64,000 nt of DNA from Variovorax sp. V213 (GTDB lineage Bacteria > Pseudomonadota > Gammaproteobacteria > Burkholderiales > Burkholderiaceae_C), in NCBI RefSeq assembly GCF_041154455.1, contig NZ_AP028665.1, positions 620,001-684,000 of the forward strand, in the 5' to 3' direction. The position numbers were made by a program, and so were the translations under genes. Position 1 is the stretch's first letter. The number at the start of each line of letters is the position of its first letter. The notes below the pieces were generated by a model. That model saw only the letters and a list, made by a program, of their open reading frames with translations. It had not been told where the DNA came from and searched no databases. Below, piece by piece: positions 42,702-53,626 of this stretch.

Positions 42702-44138
42702 ATGCTGCCCACCTTTGATCCATGGCAGACGGGCGCGGCCGCGGCGGATGTGTCCCTGGCCGCGCATGCGTCTGACGAAGCGCTTCGCCGCCGGCGCGCC
42801 GACCGGCTGGCGTCTCTCCTGGGGGCGGCGGCGGCGGGATCGGCCCTGTACCGGCGTGTGTTGGCGGGCCGCGATCCTGCGGCCGTCAGGCTGGAAGATC
42901 TGCCTGTCGTAAACAAGACGGACCTGATGGCCGATTTCCGGTCCTGGGTGGCCGACCCGGCACTCGATCCCGACGGGTTGCACCGCTTCGTTGCAGGCCG
43001 CGCGAACATCGCCGAGCCTTACCTCGACCGCTACATGGTGTGGGAGAGCTCGGGCAGCACTGGCGAGCCGGGCCTCTTCGTTCAGGATGCGGCCGCCATG
43101 GCGGTGTACGACGCGCTCGAAGCGATGCGCCGGCCGGTGCTTCGTCCGCTTCAGCGGTGGCTGGACCCGTGGGGTCTGACCGAGCGCATCGCCTTCGTCG
43201 GCGCGACGGGCGGCCATTTTGCAAGCACGGTGTCGGTCGAGCGTCTGCGCCGGCTCCAGCCGGGTCTTGCAGAGCGTCTGCGCAGCCTGTCTTTCCTGCA
43301 GCCGATCGATGCACTGGTTGCGGAACTGAATGCGTTTGCGCCGACAGTGCTCACCACCTACCCGAGTGCGGCCGTCCTGCTGGCGCACGAGCGCCGGTCC
43401 GGCCGGCTGAAGGCGTCGCCGCACGAAATCTGGACCGGCGGCGAGGGCTTTTCGCCCGCCAGGCGTGCGTTCGTCCAGAACGCCTTCGGTTGCCCGGTTG
43501 CCAACAGCTATGGCGCTTCGGAGTTCCTGTCGCTGGCGTTCGAATGCGCCCGCGGCGTGCTGCACCTGAACAGCGACTGGGCCATCCTCGAGCCGGTCGA
43601 TGCGCAGGGTCGTGCCGTGCCCACCGGGCACGTCGGCGCGACCACGCTGCTCACCAACCTGGCCAATCACGTGCAGCCGCTCATCCGCTACGACCTGGGC
43701 GATCGCGTCACGCTGCTCGCCGCGCGCTGTGCATGCAGCTCACGCCTTCCGGCCATCGAGGTCAAGGGGCGGGACGATGACACGCTGGTGTTTCGCGGTG
43801 GTCGCGGCGCGCCGCCCGTGCAGATCGTCCCGCTGGCGGTGAGCACCGTGCTCGAGGAGGAGGCCGGCCTGTTCGACTTCCAGCTGGTGCAGCAGGCCCC
43901 CGGCGAGCTGCTGCTGCGAACCGGCCGGCATGGCGCGGACGCGCAGGCAACGCTGCAGAAGGCGCGAAAGATGCTCCTGGCGTTTCTGGCGGCGCAAGGA
44001 GCAAGCGGCGTGCACGTTCATTGCCGTGTCGGCGAGAGCGCCAGCTGCGGACGCAGCGGCAAGATGAAGCGCGTGGTTTCCTCGCTGCACGGGTCCGTTC
44101 ATGTGCCGGAAAGCGCCACGAGCACCCGCTTCAGATAG
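42702..44138 (+). CDS. Phenylacetate-CoA-ligase-family (PaaK/CapK-like) protein
   Basis: 478 residues from the ATG at 42702 (GGAG about 8 nt before). The ATP motif is SSGSTGEPGLFV (PaaK: S-S-G-T-T-G-x-P), followed by TYPSAAVLLAHERRSG, TGGEGFSPARRAF, NSYGASEFLSLAFEC and the A7-A8 part NHVQPLIRYDLGDRVTL with CACSSRLPAIEVKGR. It belongs to the PaaK branch of adenylate-forming enzymes. No phenylacetate genes are near, so the acid is unknown. A 14-codon frame (42674-42718) with its own AAGGA overlaps the start and may couple translation. Its last 40 nt overlap the converging kinase-like gene. Confidence 0.85.
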   Translation: MLPTFDPWQTGAAAADVSLAAHASDEALRRRRADRLASLLGAAAAGSALYRRVLAGRDPAAVRLEDLPVVNKTDLMADFRSWVADPALDPDGLHRFVAGRANIAEPYLDRYMVWESSGSTGEPGLFVQDAAAMAVYDALEAMRRPVLRPLQRWLDPWGLTERIAFVGATGGHFASTVSVERLRRLQPGLAERLRSLSFLQPIDALVAELNAFAPTVLTTYPSAAVLLAHERRSGRLKASPHEIWTGGEGFSPARRAFVQNAFGCPVANSYGASEFLSLAFECARGVLHLNSDWAILEPVDAQGRAVPTGHVGATTLLTNLANHVQPLIRYDLGDRVTLLAARCACSSRLPAIEVKGRDDDTLVFRGGRGAPPVQIVPLAVSTVLEEEAGLFDFQLVQQAPGELLLRTGRHGADAQATLQKARKMLLAFLAAQGASGVHVHCRVGESASCGRSGKMKRVVSSLHGSVHVPESATSTRFR

Positions 44139-45175
44139 CGGGAGGCCTGCGGCAGCCATTTCTCCGGATGGCGGGGATCGGTCTCCAGCAGGTGAGCGGC
44201 GCTCAGGCGCGCCCGCATCAACGCATTTTTTGCCGCGTACAGGCGCAGCAGCGCGGGCGGGGGCGTGTCGTCCAGGGCTGCAGCCATCCGGGTACACAAC
44301 AGCGGACCGACCGATGCGTCGCCGGCCATGTCGCATTCCAGGCCCAGAAAACACAGCTCGTCGAATGGGTCGACCTCGCCCAGGCGGGCATCGAACTCGA
44401 GTGCGTCGAATACTGCCGGCGGGTCCACCAGGCACACGTGCTCGGCCCGCAGGTCGCCATGGCCTTCGACGAGACGTCTCTCGGCGACACGTGCGCGCAG
44501 CAGCCCTTCGTGCATCAGCAGCGCGTCGTGTGTTCGCTGGCATGCTTCGTGAACGCCGGGCAGGACGGAGGCGAACTGCTCGAGGACGCTCGCACCGAGC
44601 GCGAGCCCGTGGCGAAGGCGCGCGGCGTATTCGCCCTCGTCGATGTCGGCATGCACGGCCCCCCGGTAGAAGGCCGCCAGGGTGCCCACCAGCGCATCGA
44701 CATCGCGCGGCAGGAGTTCGCCGCGCCGGATCACCTCGTCGAGCATGCGTTCCTGCGGTAGCCGCCGCATGACGACGACCCAATCCACGGTCTGCCGATC
44801 CGGCCGAAGGTAGGTTTCCGGAACGGCGCTGAGCGTCCCGTCGTGCCATTGCAGGGCGAGCAGCCCGAGATAGACGCCCGGCGCCAGGCGCCGGTTCAGG
44901 CGCAGTTCCCGCCTGGCATTGCACTCGCGCGCTTCCACGCTGGAATAGTCGACGGGCGGATGGCACACGGGCTTTTTCAGCTTCAGCACTTCGGTCCTGC
45001 CCACGAGCACCCACGACATGTGGGTTTCGATGCGCTGCGCCCGTGCACCCGCGTCGCTCGCCGCAAGAAAGGACTCGAGGCAGCGGACCTTGGCTTCGGT
45101 GTCGGGGGCCTGCTCGGACTGTTGCCCGGTGGCGGAGGGCGAACGGCGCAGGGCAGTGGCGGTATGGGGGGTCAT
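44099..45175 (-). CDS. APH-like kinase-fold protein, no P-loop domain
   Basis: 358 residues from the ATG at 45175. Aminoglycoside-phosphotransferase fold: start ETHMSWVLVGRTEVLKLKKPV (Lys of the ATP lobe), ARRELRLNRRLAPGVYLG, Brenner-type catalytic loop VEGHGDLRAEHVCLV and the metal Asp region DALEFDARLGEVDPFDELCFL. It is a paralogue of the N-terminal half of the 521-residue protein at 47116-48681 (same ETHxSWVL...KLKKPV and NRRxAPxxYLG blocks) but lacks the fused P-loop kinase. The substrate is unlikely to be an antibiotic. It is co-transcribed behind a USP gene (13-nt gap). Confidence 0.85.
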   Translation of the reverse strand: MTPHTATALRRSPSATGQQSEQAPDTEAKVRCLESFLAASDAGARAQRIETHMSWVLVGRTEVLKLKKPVCHPPVDYSSVEARECNARRELRLNRRLAPGVYLGLLALQWHDGTLSAVPETYLRPDRQTVDWVVVMRRLPQERMLDEVIRRGELLPRDVDALVGTLAAFYRGAVHADIDEGEYAARLRHGLALGASVLEQFASVLPGVHEACQRTHDALLMHEGLLRARVAERRLVEGHGDLRAEHVCLVDPPAVFDALEFDARLGEVDPFDELCFLGLECDMAGDASVGPLLCTRMAAALDDTPPPALLRLYAAKNALMRARLSAAHLLETDPRHPEKWLPQASRYLKRVLVALSGT

Positions 45176-45188
45176 CGGCTTGCGTGGC

Positions 45189-46025
45189 TCAGTGGGCCAT
45201 CCACACAGGCACGGTGGCCGAATCCAGCACGGTGCGCGTGACGCCGCCCAGCACCAGCTCTCTGGCCCGGCTGTGCCCATAGCAGCCCATCACGAGCAGA
45301 TCGGCGCCCACGTTCCCGGCGAGCGACAGCAGGGCCTTGCCCGGGTATCTGGCGTCCAGGGGCGGATGCTCGTGCATCTGCCCGACGCCATGCATCAGCA
45401 GATAGCTTCGAACCTGCGCCATCGCAGGCGCCAGGCCGCCGGGACTCTCGTCCGCGGTACCGACGAGGTGAACCTGTTTCGCATTCCGCAGCAAGGGCAG
45501 GGCGGTGGCCAATGCGTTCGCAGCTTCGCGTGTGGAACGCCATGCGACCAGCACCGTCTCCAGCCTTGCCGATGGCTCGCCTGCGAAAGGAACGATCAGG
45601 GCGGGCTTGCCGCTGCCGAGCAGCGCCGCCTCGACGAAATCTCCGGGCACGTCGAAGCCGGTGGCGTCGCGCGGATTGCGCTGTCCAAGCACCATGAGGT
45701 CAGCGGTCAACGCACGGTGCACAAAGCTTTCGGTGACCGGCTCGCCGCGAAGCTCCTGCCAGTCGCTGCGCACGGGGCTGTCCTGCAGCGCGCGCTCGAA
45801 CATCGCCAGCGCGCGCGCCCGATGTTCCGGATCGACCGGGCCCCGCGTGGGCATCGCCGGCAGGCCGCCGGGCAGGGCCAGCGTCGGCAGCACTGCAGGC
45901 GTGACTGCGAAGAGCGCGGTCAGCGTGCACTGGTGGGCCTGTGCGAGCCGTTGGGCGAGCCGCAGCCGTGCCTCGGCGCGGGCGGTGCCGTCCAGATGGA
46001 CGAGGATGGAACGGAGCGGATTCAT
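45189..46025 (-). CDS. Universal stress protein (double domain)
   Basis: 278 residues. First Usp domain begins RSILVHLDGTARAEARLRLAQRL; second at about 150 with ETVLVAWRSTREAANALATAL and ends DLLVMGCYGHSRARELVLGGVTRTVL. As in the USP at 14536, the last loop reads G-x2-G-x9-G-G, so ATP binding is doubtful. First gene of a two-gene operon with the APH-like protein. It diverges from another USP at 46251 with two FNR-like boxes between. Confidence 0.92.
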   Translation of the reverse strand: MNPLRSILVHLDGTARAEARLRLAQRLAQAHQCTLTALFAVTPAVLPTLALPGGLPAMPTRGPVDPEHRARALAMFERALQDSPVRSDWQELRGEPVTESFVHRALTADLMVLGQRNPRDATGFDVPGDFVEAALLGSGKPALIVPFAGEPSARLETVLVAWRSTREAANALATALPLLRNAKQVHLVGTADESPGGLAPAMAQVRSYLLMHGVGQMHEHPPLDARYPGKALLSLAGNVGADLLVMGCYGHSRARELVLGGVTRTVLDSATVPVWMAH

Positions 46026-46088
46026 GGTCGACCTTGCAGTTATGCGGAATGCGACGGGCCAGCGTAGGCCGGCAAGCCTCGCCGCGGA

Positions 46089-46102
46089 TTGCGCTCGATC
46101 AA
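46089..46102. promoter_or_regulatory. FNR/ANR-like box (proximal to minus-strand USP)
   Basis: TTGCG-CTCG-ATCAA, 64 bp upstream of the USP start at 46025. It differs by one spacer base from the 22917/28885/53110 14-mer. Confidence 0.5.
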
Positions 46103-46157
46103 CTCCGGCGCAAGGCAGTTACTTGCCGTTTCGGCGGCGGCGTGCCGCGGCGATGAA

Positions 46158-46171
46158 TTGATGAATATCAA
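46158..46171. promoter_or_regulatory. FNR/ANR box, perfect consensus
   Basis: TTGAT-GAAT-ATCAA, an exact match to the FNR/ANR consensus, ending 80 bp before the USP start at 46251. Best site in the window. Confidence 0.75.
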
Positions 46172-46250
46172 CAGGTTCTTCTCGCGGGCGCCGAAGATTC
46201 GCCTACCGCCTTCTTCTTGCCCAGCGCACCACAGACCGGGAGTCTTCCCC

Positions 46251-47093
46251 ATGAAATTCAAGACCATCCTCGTCCACCTCGACCATTCGGACCGCAGTCC
46301 GGCGCGCGCAGCGCTGGCGGCGCGATGGGCCAGGGTGCACGGAAGCCATCTTGTCGGCCTCCTGCCCACAGGGACGTACGACGGAGTGATTCCAGCCGAT
46401 GCCATCCCCACGGGCATGACCGACTTCATTGCGGAATCGGCCGACTACCTGCGCCGGCGCGCTGAAGCCATCAGCCGGGAGTTCAGGGAAGGCATCGCGG
46501 CGACGGGCATCCTCCCGTACGAGGTTCGTCTGGTCGACGGCGCGACCATCGATGCCGTGGTGCAACATGGCCACGCGAGCGATCTCGTCGTGCTGGGGCA
46601 GGACGACGCCTCGAGCGCGACGGACGTCTCGGTGCACGGGCTCGCGGGCCATGTGCTGATGGAAGTGGGGCGGCCCGTTCTGATCGTGCCGTCCGCCGGG
46701 CAATTCGAAGGCGTCGCAAGGAACGCCGTGGTCGCATGGAACGGCTCGCGGGAATCCGCCGTCGCCCTGCATGCGGCCCTGCCGGCGCTGCGCTGCGCAT
46801 CGCGCGTGACGCTCGTTTCCTTCCGGCATCCCAACGAAGATGACGACGATCGGCAACCCTCCATCGCGGACATGCTCCAGTTCCTGTCGCGACACGGCAT
46901 CCATGCGACGTTCGAGCGGAACATCACGGACATCGACGTCGCGGACGCGCTGCTGTCGCGCGTCTCGGACCTGGGGGCCGACCTGCTCGTGATGGGGGGA
47001 TACGGGCATTCGCGGCTGCGCGAACTGGTGCTGGGCGGCGTCACGCGGCAGATTCTTGCGAAGATGACCGTGCCGGTCCTGACGGCGCATTGA
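46251..47093 (+). CDS. Universal stress protein (double domain)
   Basis: 280 residues from the ATG at 46251, opening KFKTILVHLDHSDRSPARAALAARWA. Second domain from about 155 (ARNAVVAWNGSRESAVALHAAL) to DLLVMGGYGHSRLRELVLGGVTRQIL. A His/Asp-rich linker (FRHPNEDDDDRQPS) lies in domain 2. Next to the perfect FNR consensus, and followed after 22 nt by the fused kinase gene, so probably one transcript. Confidence 0.92.
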   Translation: MKFKTILVHLDHSDRSPARAALAARWARVHGSHLVGLLPTGTYDGVIPADAIPTGMTDFIAESADYLRRRAEAISREFREGIAATGILPYEVRLVDGATIDAVVQHGHASDLVVLGQDDASSATDVSVHGLAGHVLMEVGRPVLIVPSAGQFEGVARNAVVAWNGSRESAVALHAALPALRCASRVTLVSFRHPNEDDDDRQPSIADMLQFLSRHGIHATFERNITDIDVADALLSRVSDLGADLLVMGGYGHSRLRELVLGGVTRQILAKMTVPVLTAH

Positions 47094-47115
47094 AGGCGCG
47101 CCCCCTGAACCTCCC

Positions 47116-48681
47116 ATGGAACGAATCGATACGACCCTCGTCACGGCGCTGCGAGAGCGATTGCGGCAGGTGTCGGGCACCGAAATCGAAACGGTCGAGA
47201 CGCACATCTCCTGGGTATTGCTGACGCCGGCGCTGGCCTACAAGCTCAAGAAGCCCGTGCATCTTCCGTTCGTCGATTTCTCCAGCGTCGCGGCGCGCGA
47301 GCACTTCTGCAACGAGGAACTCAGGCTCAACCGGCGCTTCGCCCCGTCGCTGTACCTGGGCGTGGTGCCGGTATACGGCACGGTCGACGCGCCGCGGATC
47401 GGCGGTGACGGAAAGGATGAAACCAGCGAGCCGATCGACCACCTGGTCTGCATGCGTCGCTTTCCCGAATCGGCGGTGCTGCGCAGCCAGTTGCGCGCTC
47501 CTTCTTTCGATCCGGCGCTGCTCGATCGCTTTGCGCAGCGCCTGGCGGCCTCCCATGCAAGCGCCGGCCGCGCAACGCCGCCCAGCCCGTTCGGCGACCC
47601 CGGGCAAATCGCCTTGGCGGCGACGCGCATCGTCGCCCAGTTGCGCGCGCAGGTTGGCATCCCACGTCTCGAGCCGGTGCAGCAATGGATCGACGACAAG
47701 GCGTGCGAGCTGCGCATGGCCTGGTTCGCTCGCCAGCAGGGCGGTGCGGCACGGGAATGCCACGGCGACCTGCACACCGCGAACATCGTCTGCCTGGACG
47801 CCGAACTGGTGGCCTTCGATTGCATCGAGTTCGACCCCGCGCTGCGATGGATCGATGTGATGAGCGATGTCGCGTTTCTCACCATGGACCTGAAGGCGCG
47901 AGGCCGGCGCGATCTCGCGTTTCGCTTCCTCGATGCCTGGCTGCAGCACAGCGGCGACTACGAAGGCCTGCCGGTGCTGGTGTTCTACGAGGTGTACCGG
48001 TCGCTCGTGCGGGGGCTTGCGTCTTGCCTCGGCCCAGGGCACGAGGCGCCGGATGGCACGGCCGGCGGCGTCGACTACATGGCGTGCGCGCACGAGCTGA
48101 TGCGGGACACCCATGGCGGCGCCCGTCTCATGATCACCCATGGCTTCTCCGGTTCGGGCAAGTCGAGCATTGCCTCGCAGCTGGTGCAGTTCGCGGGTGC
48201 CGTCCGCATCCGCTCGGACGTGGAGCGCAAGCGCCTTTTCGGCCTTGGCCCGCTGGCCCGATCGGCGGGGCAGGGCATCGACATCTATACGCCCGAAGCC
48301 ACCCGGCGCACGTTCGACCGGATGTGGGCCTGCGCGCGCTCCGCCTTGCTCGCGGGCTGCCCGGTGATCGTGGACGCGGCCTTCCTGCGGCGGGGCGAGC
48401 GCCGGAACTTCGAACGCCTTGCAGCCGAGTTGGGTGTGTCCTGCTCGATTCTCGATTGCCGCGCGAGCGATGCGGTGCTGCGGCACCGGGTGGCCCAGCG
48501 CTGCGCCCATGGGGACGACGCGTCCGAGGCCGACCTTCAGGTGCTCGATCGGCAGCTGGCGTACCACGAACCGCTGGACGACGGGGAAAGCGCGCGCGCC
48601 ATCGAGGTGTTCACCGACGGCGCCGTCGACGTTGCGTCGATCGAATCGCGATGGCGGGATGCAGCCGCCAAAAGCGCGTAG
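47116..48681 (+). CDS. APH-like domain fused to a P-loop kinase domain
   Basis: 521 residues, two modules. N-terminal APH-like fold (1-330): ETHISWVLLTPALAYKLKKPV, EELRLNRRFAPSLYLG, catalytic loop ARECHGDLHTANIVCLD and AFDCIEFDPALRWIDVMSDVAFL. C-terminal P-loop kinase (about 335-500): GFSGSGKSSIASQLVQFAG, IRSDVERKRL and VIVDAAFLRRGERRNF (Walker B-like). This fusion ('bifunctional aminoglycoside phosphotransferase/ATP-binding protein') recurs in low-oxygen stress islands, including mycobacterial DosR regulons, but its substrate is not known to me. It is paired here with a shorter paralogue at 44099. Confidence 0.9.
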   Translation: MERIDTTLVTALRERLRQVSGTEIETVETHISWVLLTPALAYKLKKPVHLPFVDFSSVAAREHFCNEELRLNRRFAPSLYLGVVPVYGTVDAPRIGGDGKDETSEPIDHLVCMRRFPESAVLRSQLRAPSFDPALLDRFAQRLAASHASAGRATPPSPFGDPGQIALAATRIVAQLRAQVGIPRLEPVQQWIDDKACELRMAWFARQQGGAARECHGDLHTANIVCLDAELVAFDCIEFDPALRWIDVMSDVAFLTMDLKARGRRDLAFRFLDAWLQHSGDYEGLPVLVFYEVYRSLVRGLASCLGPGHEAPDGTAGGVDYMACAHELMRDTHGGARLMITHGFSGSGKSSIASQLVQFAGAVRIRSDVERKRLFGLGPLARSAGQGIDIYTPEATRRTFDRMWACARSALLAGCPVIVDAAFLRRGERRNFERLAAELGVSCSILDCRASDAVLRHRVAQRCAHGDDASEADLQVLDRQLAYHEPLDDGESARAIEVFTDGAVDVASIESRWRDAAAKSA

Positions 48682-48732
48682 CAGCGCCCGCGAATTCAGC
48701 GTGAAAGTCTGCCGGCATGAGCGCGACCCGCC

Positions 48733-48746
48733 CTGATAGGCATCAA
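48733..48746. promoter_or_regulatory. FNR/ANR-like box
   Basis: CTGAT-AGGC-ATCAA: one mismatch to consensus. It lies inside the open frame upstream of the P-type ATPase and supports a start at 48816, 69 bp further on. Confidence 0.5.
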
Positions 48747-48815
48747 GGCATATCTTCCCTGCTGCCATTTGCGCATCGTCAAGGCCTGATTGCCCGTAAC
48801 GAGCACGATCGCCGG

Positions 48816-51432
<2,617 letters not shown>

Positions 51433-51449
<17 letters not shown>

Positions 51450-51642
51450 CGCGCACTTGGGGCCAGGCCAACTCCAGCCCCATCATCGCGCGTGCATAGA
51501 GGTAGTTGTTGAACATCGGTTCGCTGAGCGAGTCCATGTCGACGTGGCCGACTGCGTCACAAGGAAATGTGAAGGCGCGGTGATTGGCGTACAGCGGTTG
51601 AAAGCGCAGTTCGTAGCCGCCGGATGCATTGAGTGTGGCCAT
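51433..51642 (-). CDS. Small conserved hypothetical protein (69 aa)
   Basis: 69 residues, reading ATLNASGGYELRFQPLYANH, FPCDAVGHVDMDSLSEPMFN and NYLYARAMMGLELAWPQVRV. I recognise this layout (Y-E-L-R-F-x-x-L, F-P-C-D-x-x-G-H-V-D, N-N-Y-x-Y-A-R) as a recurrent short protein in Burkholderiales stress loci, but no function is known to me. Soluble, with one Cys in a conserved P-C-D. Its 3' end overlaps the converging ATPase gene by 17 nt. Confidence 0.7.
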
Positions 51643-51760
51643 TTGGGTCTCCTTGTGCGTTGCGTGAGCCGTTGCAACAAGAGAACGAATCGCGCCATCT
51701 CAATTTAGACCTCGTGCTTGACCGCATAGCCAATGCTGCGCATCAGACGGAAACACTGTG

Positions 51761-52150
51761 TCAACCGTCGGTGTCAGCCCGCCCGGGCACATCCGGGTGG
51801 TCGCACGTCGCCCGGCCGGGCCGGCGGCGAAAACTGCTGAGCCAGGCGGCCAGTTGCGCGAAATTCAGCGCCGCGCTGCCCGAGCGCGGGCGTTCCTGCC
51901 GTGGCGGGGGGAGCGGCGCGTCCTCCACCACCCGATTGGTGCGCAGGGCTTCCCATCCGCGGGATGTGATCTCGAGCACGGTGGCCGGGTCCTGCCGCTG
52001 GCAGTGGTCGCAGTCGACGTGCACGGGCGGGATCAGCACCTTGACCAGACCGGCGGCCTCCAGAAGGCGCAACCTGTCGATCATCGCCGGATCGCCCTTT
52101 GTGCAGGGCAGCGGCGTTTCGGACAGCTCTCTCAGAAGGATCAGGGACAT
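51761..52150 (-). CDS. Hypothetical protein with winged-helix-like segment
   Basis: 129 residues. The middle reads DRLRLLEAAGLVKVLIPPVHVDCDHCQRQDPATVLEITSRGWEAL: a helix-strand-strand arrangement with L-E-A-A-G-L and a final L-T/S-x-x-G-x-x-A-L that resembles the end of a winged helix. A C-x2-C pair (CDHC) could bind metal. The tail is Arg/Pro-rich and low in complexity. I know no family. It sits in a minus-strand run of four small genes behind an FNR-like box. Confidence 0.55.
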   Translation of the reverse strand: MSLILLRELSETPLPCTKGDPAMIDRLRLLEAAGLVKVLIPPVHVDCDHCQRQDPATVLEITSRGWEALRTNRVVEDAPLPPPRQERPRSGSAALNFAQLAAWLSSFRRRPGRATCDHPDVPGRADTDG

Positions 52151-52168
52151 GTTCGAACCTCCCGAGAT

Positions 52169-52273
52169 TCAGTCGAGCGTGACCCAGAAAACGAACATGT
52201 TCAGCGCGAGACACGCTCCCGCGGCAAGCAGCACCGCGATCAGCGCGATGGCGAGCCACTGGAGCATGGACAT
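52169..52273 (-). CDS. 34-residue single-helix membrane peptide
   Basis: ATG at 52273, TGA at 52169-52171: MSMLQWLAIALIAVLLAAGA followed by CLALNMFVFWVTLD. Essentially one membrane helix of about 24 residues with a short acidic end. It is shorter than most gene finders report. It fits neatly between the 129-residue gene and the next gene upstream, in the same direction. Similar tiny subunits stabilise terminal oxidases or transporters, but no partner is visible here. Confidence 0.5.
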   Translation of the reverse strand: MSMLQWLAIALIAVLLAAGACLALNMFVFWVTLD

Positions 52274-52365
52274 GGACGGCCTCGTTTCTTTCTCTCGGGT
52301 TGGAGAGCATCTTCTGCGGCACACCGCCTCGGCTTCGACGGGATTTCAAGGAATGCCGCGTCGGA

Positions 52366-52977
52366 CTACTTCTTGTCGGTTCCCGCGGGACGCGCCGCAT
52401 GCTTGATGGCCTCGACCGTCCTGGCAGAAGCGTCCGCAGCGGCCTTTGCAGCGCTGCGCGTGGCTTCCACGGCCTTGTCGAGCGCTTCGCGCGTGGCTTG
52501 CGCGGCCTTTTCAGCATCCTCCTTGCTGGCTTCGGCGGAACGCTTGAGCGACTCCTCCGCCCTTCGAAGCGCTTCCGCAGTGGCAGCTGAGGCCTTCTTG
52601 CTTTCTTCCTCCACCGTGCGCGCGGCGTCCTTGCTTTCGTCCAGCGCCTTGCTTGCCGAGGTGCTCGCCTTTTCCTCCAGCCGGTTGGCGGCCTCGGCGG
52701 CTTTCCGGGCGGCGCGGCGCACGCCTTCGGCCAGCGCCTTCGACACCTTGCCGGTGGCAATCCTGCTCTTTTCTGCCGCGGCCTTTGTGGCATCGGCGGC
52801 TTCGCGCGCCGCTTTCTCGGCGTCTCTCGCGGCCCTGCCGGCGGCGTCTCCGGCTTTCTGGCTCGTGCTCGAGGGCGGGCTCAGCTGGCCCGGCGCGGTG
52901 CTGTCCGCGGCAAAGGCGATGCTGCCCAGCGCAACGGCGAGCGGCGCCAGCAAGAAGCGAAGTTTTCTGGATGTCAT
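52366..52977 (-). CDS. Exported Ala/Lys/Glu-rich helical (apolipoprotein/LEA-like) protein
   Basis: 203 residues from the ATG at 52977. Signal peptide KLRFLLAPLAVALGSIAFAA, then almost uninterrupted 11-mer-like repeats of Ala, Lys, Glu and Ser: DAEKAAREAADATKAAAEKS, KASTSASKALDESKDAARTV, EALRRAEESLKRSAEASKED, KAVEATRSAAKAAADASART. There is no catalytic motif. Such periplasmic amphipathic helices resemble LEA group 3 or apolipoprotein-like proteins that protect membranes or proteins. It diverges from the cytochrome c gene, with the FNR-like box between. Confidence 0.75.
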   Translation of the reverse strand: MTSRKLRFLLAPLAVALGSIAFAADSTAPGQLSPPSSTSQKAGDAAGRAARDAEKAAREAADATKAAAEKSRIATGKVSKALAEGVRRAARKAAEAANRLEEKASTSASKALDESKDAARTVEEESKKASAATAEALRRAEESLKRSAEASKEDAEKAAQATREALDKAVEATRSAAKAAADASARTVEAIKHAARPAGTDKK

Positions 52978-53109
52978 GTTGTGTTCCTGAATTGATGTGA
53001 AAACACTGGATCCATTCATTGGCCGGCCTGTCGGGCCGCCCAGTCCTGCCGCCCAGCAGAAAGGAGAATCATCGGAAATCCACTCTAGCCATCCCCACCG
53101 GCGCATCCG

Positions 53110-53123
53110 TTGCGCTGGATCAA
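53110..53123. promoter_or_regulatory. FNR/ANR-like box
   Basis: TTGCG-CTGG-ATCAA, identical to the sites at 22917 and 28885, between the LEA-like gene (52977) and the cytochrome c gene (53189). Confidence 0.5.
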
Positions 53124-53188
53124 GCGAGCGCGCAGTCTCCGGGCGGACGATGGCGCCTCCACCCGCTGCGGTCGAACAGGAGACGAGC

Positions 53189-53626
53189 ATGCGTCCTACA
53201 CCGATCCCTCTCGACGGCCCTCGAAGCCGCCTCGGCCGCCGGCATGCGCCAAGCCGGGTCCCGCTGGCGGCGGCCGTGTTGGTCGTGACCGCGCTGCAGG
53301 GCAGCCCGGCCCAGGCTCAGACCCAGGCCCAGTCCCGCGGCGAACTGCTCTACAACACGAACTGCATCGCCTGCCACAGCACGCAGATGCACTGGCGCAG
53401 CAGGAGGCTGGCCACCGACTGGAACAGCCTCGAGGTCCAGGTCCGCCGCTGGCAGCAGGCCGCGTCGCTCGGCTGGCGCGACGAGGACATCGTGGAGGTC
53501 GCGCGCTTCCTGAACGAGCGCTACTACGGCTTCACGCCGACGACCACGTCGGGATCGCTCGGGGCGCCAGGTCCATCACCATTCGCCGCAGGCCCGAGGC
53601 CGGCGGCTCCGCCGGGTCGGCCTTGA
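53189..53626 (+). CDS. Small monoheme cytochrome c
   Basis: 145 residues from the ATG at 53189 (AGGAG 9 nt upstream). Export signal with hydrophobic core VPLAAAVLVVTALQGSPAQAQ. Heme motif C-x2-C-H in LLYNTNCIACHSTQMHW (Cys about 53). A distal Met could be in STQMHW, otherwise the distal ligand is unclear. EVARFLNERYYG closes the cytochrome core, and the rest is a Pro/Gly-rich tail that overlaps the converging synthetase gene by 95 nt. Probably a periplasmic electron carrier used under low oxygen. Confidence 0.85.
   Translation: MRPTPIPLDGPRSRLGRRHAPSRVPLAAAVLVVTALQGSPAQAQTQAQSRGELLYNTNCIACHSTQMHWRSRRLATDWNSLEVQVRRWQQAASLGWRDEDIVEVARFLNERYYGFTPTTTSGSLGAPGPSPFAAGPRPAAPPGRP

Noticed and set aside
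44099..48681. Aminoglycoside-resistance genes
   Set aside because: The kinase fold is APH-like, but fusion to a P-loop kinase and USP operons indicate a stress family, not antibiotic modification.
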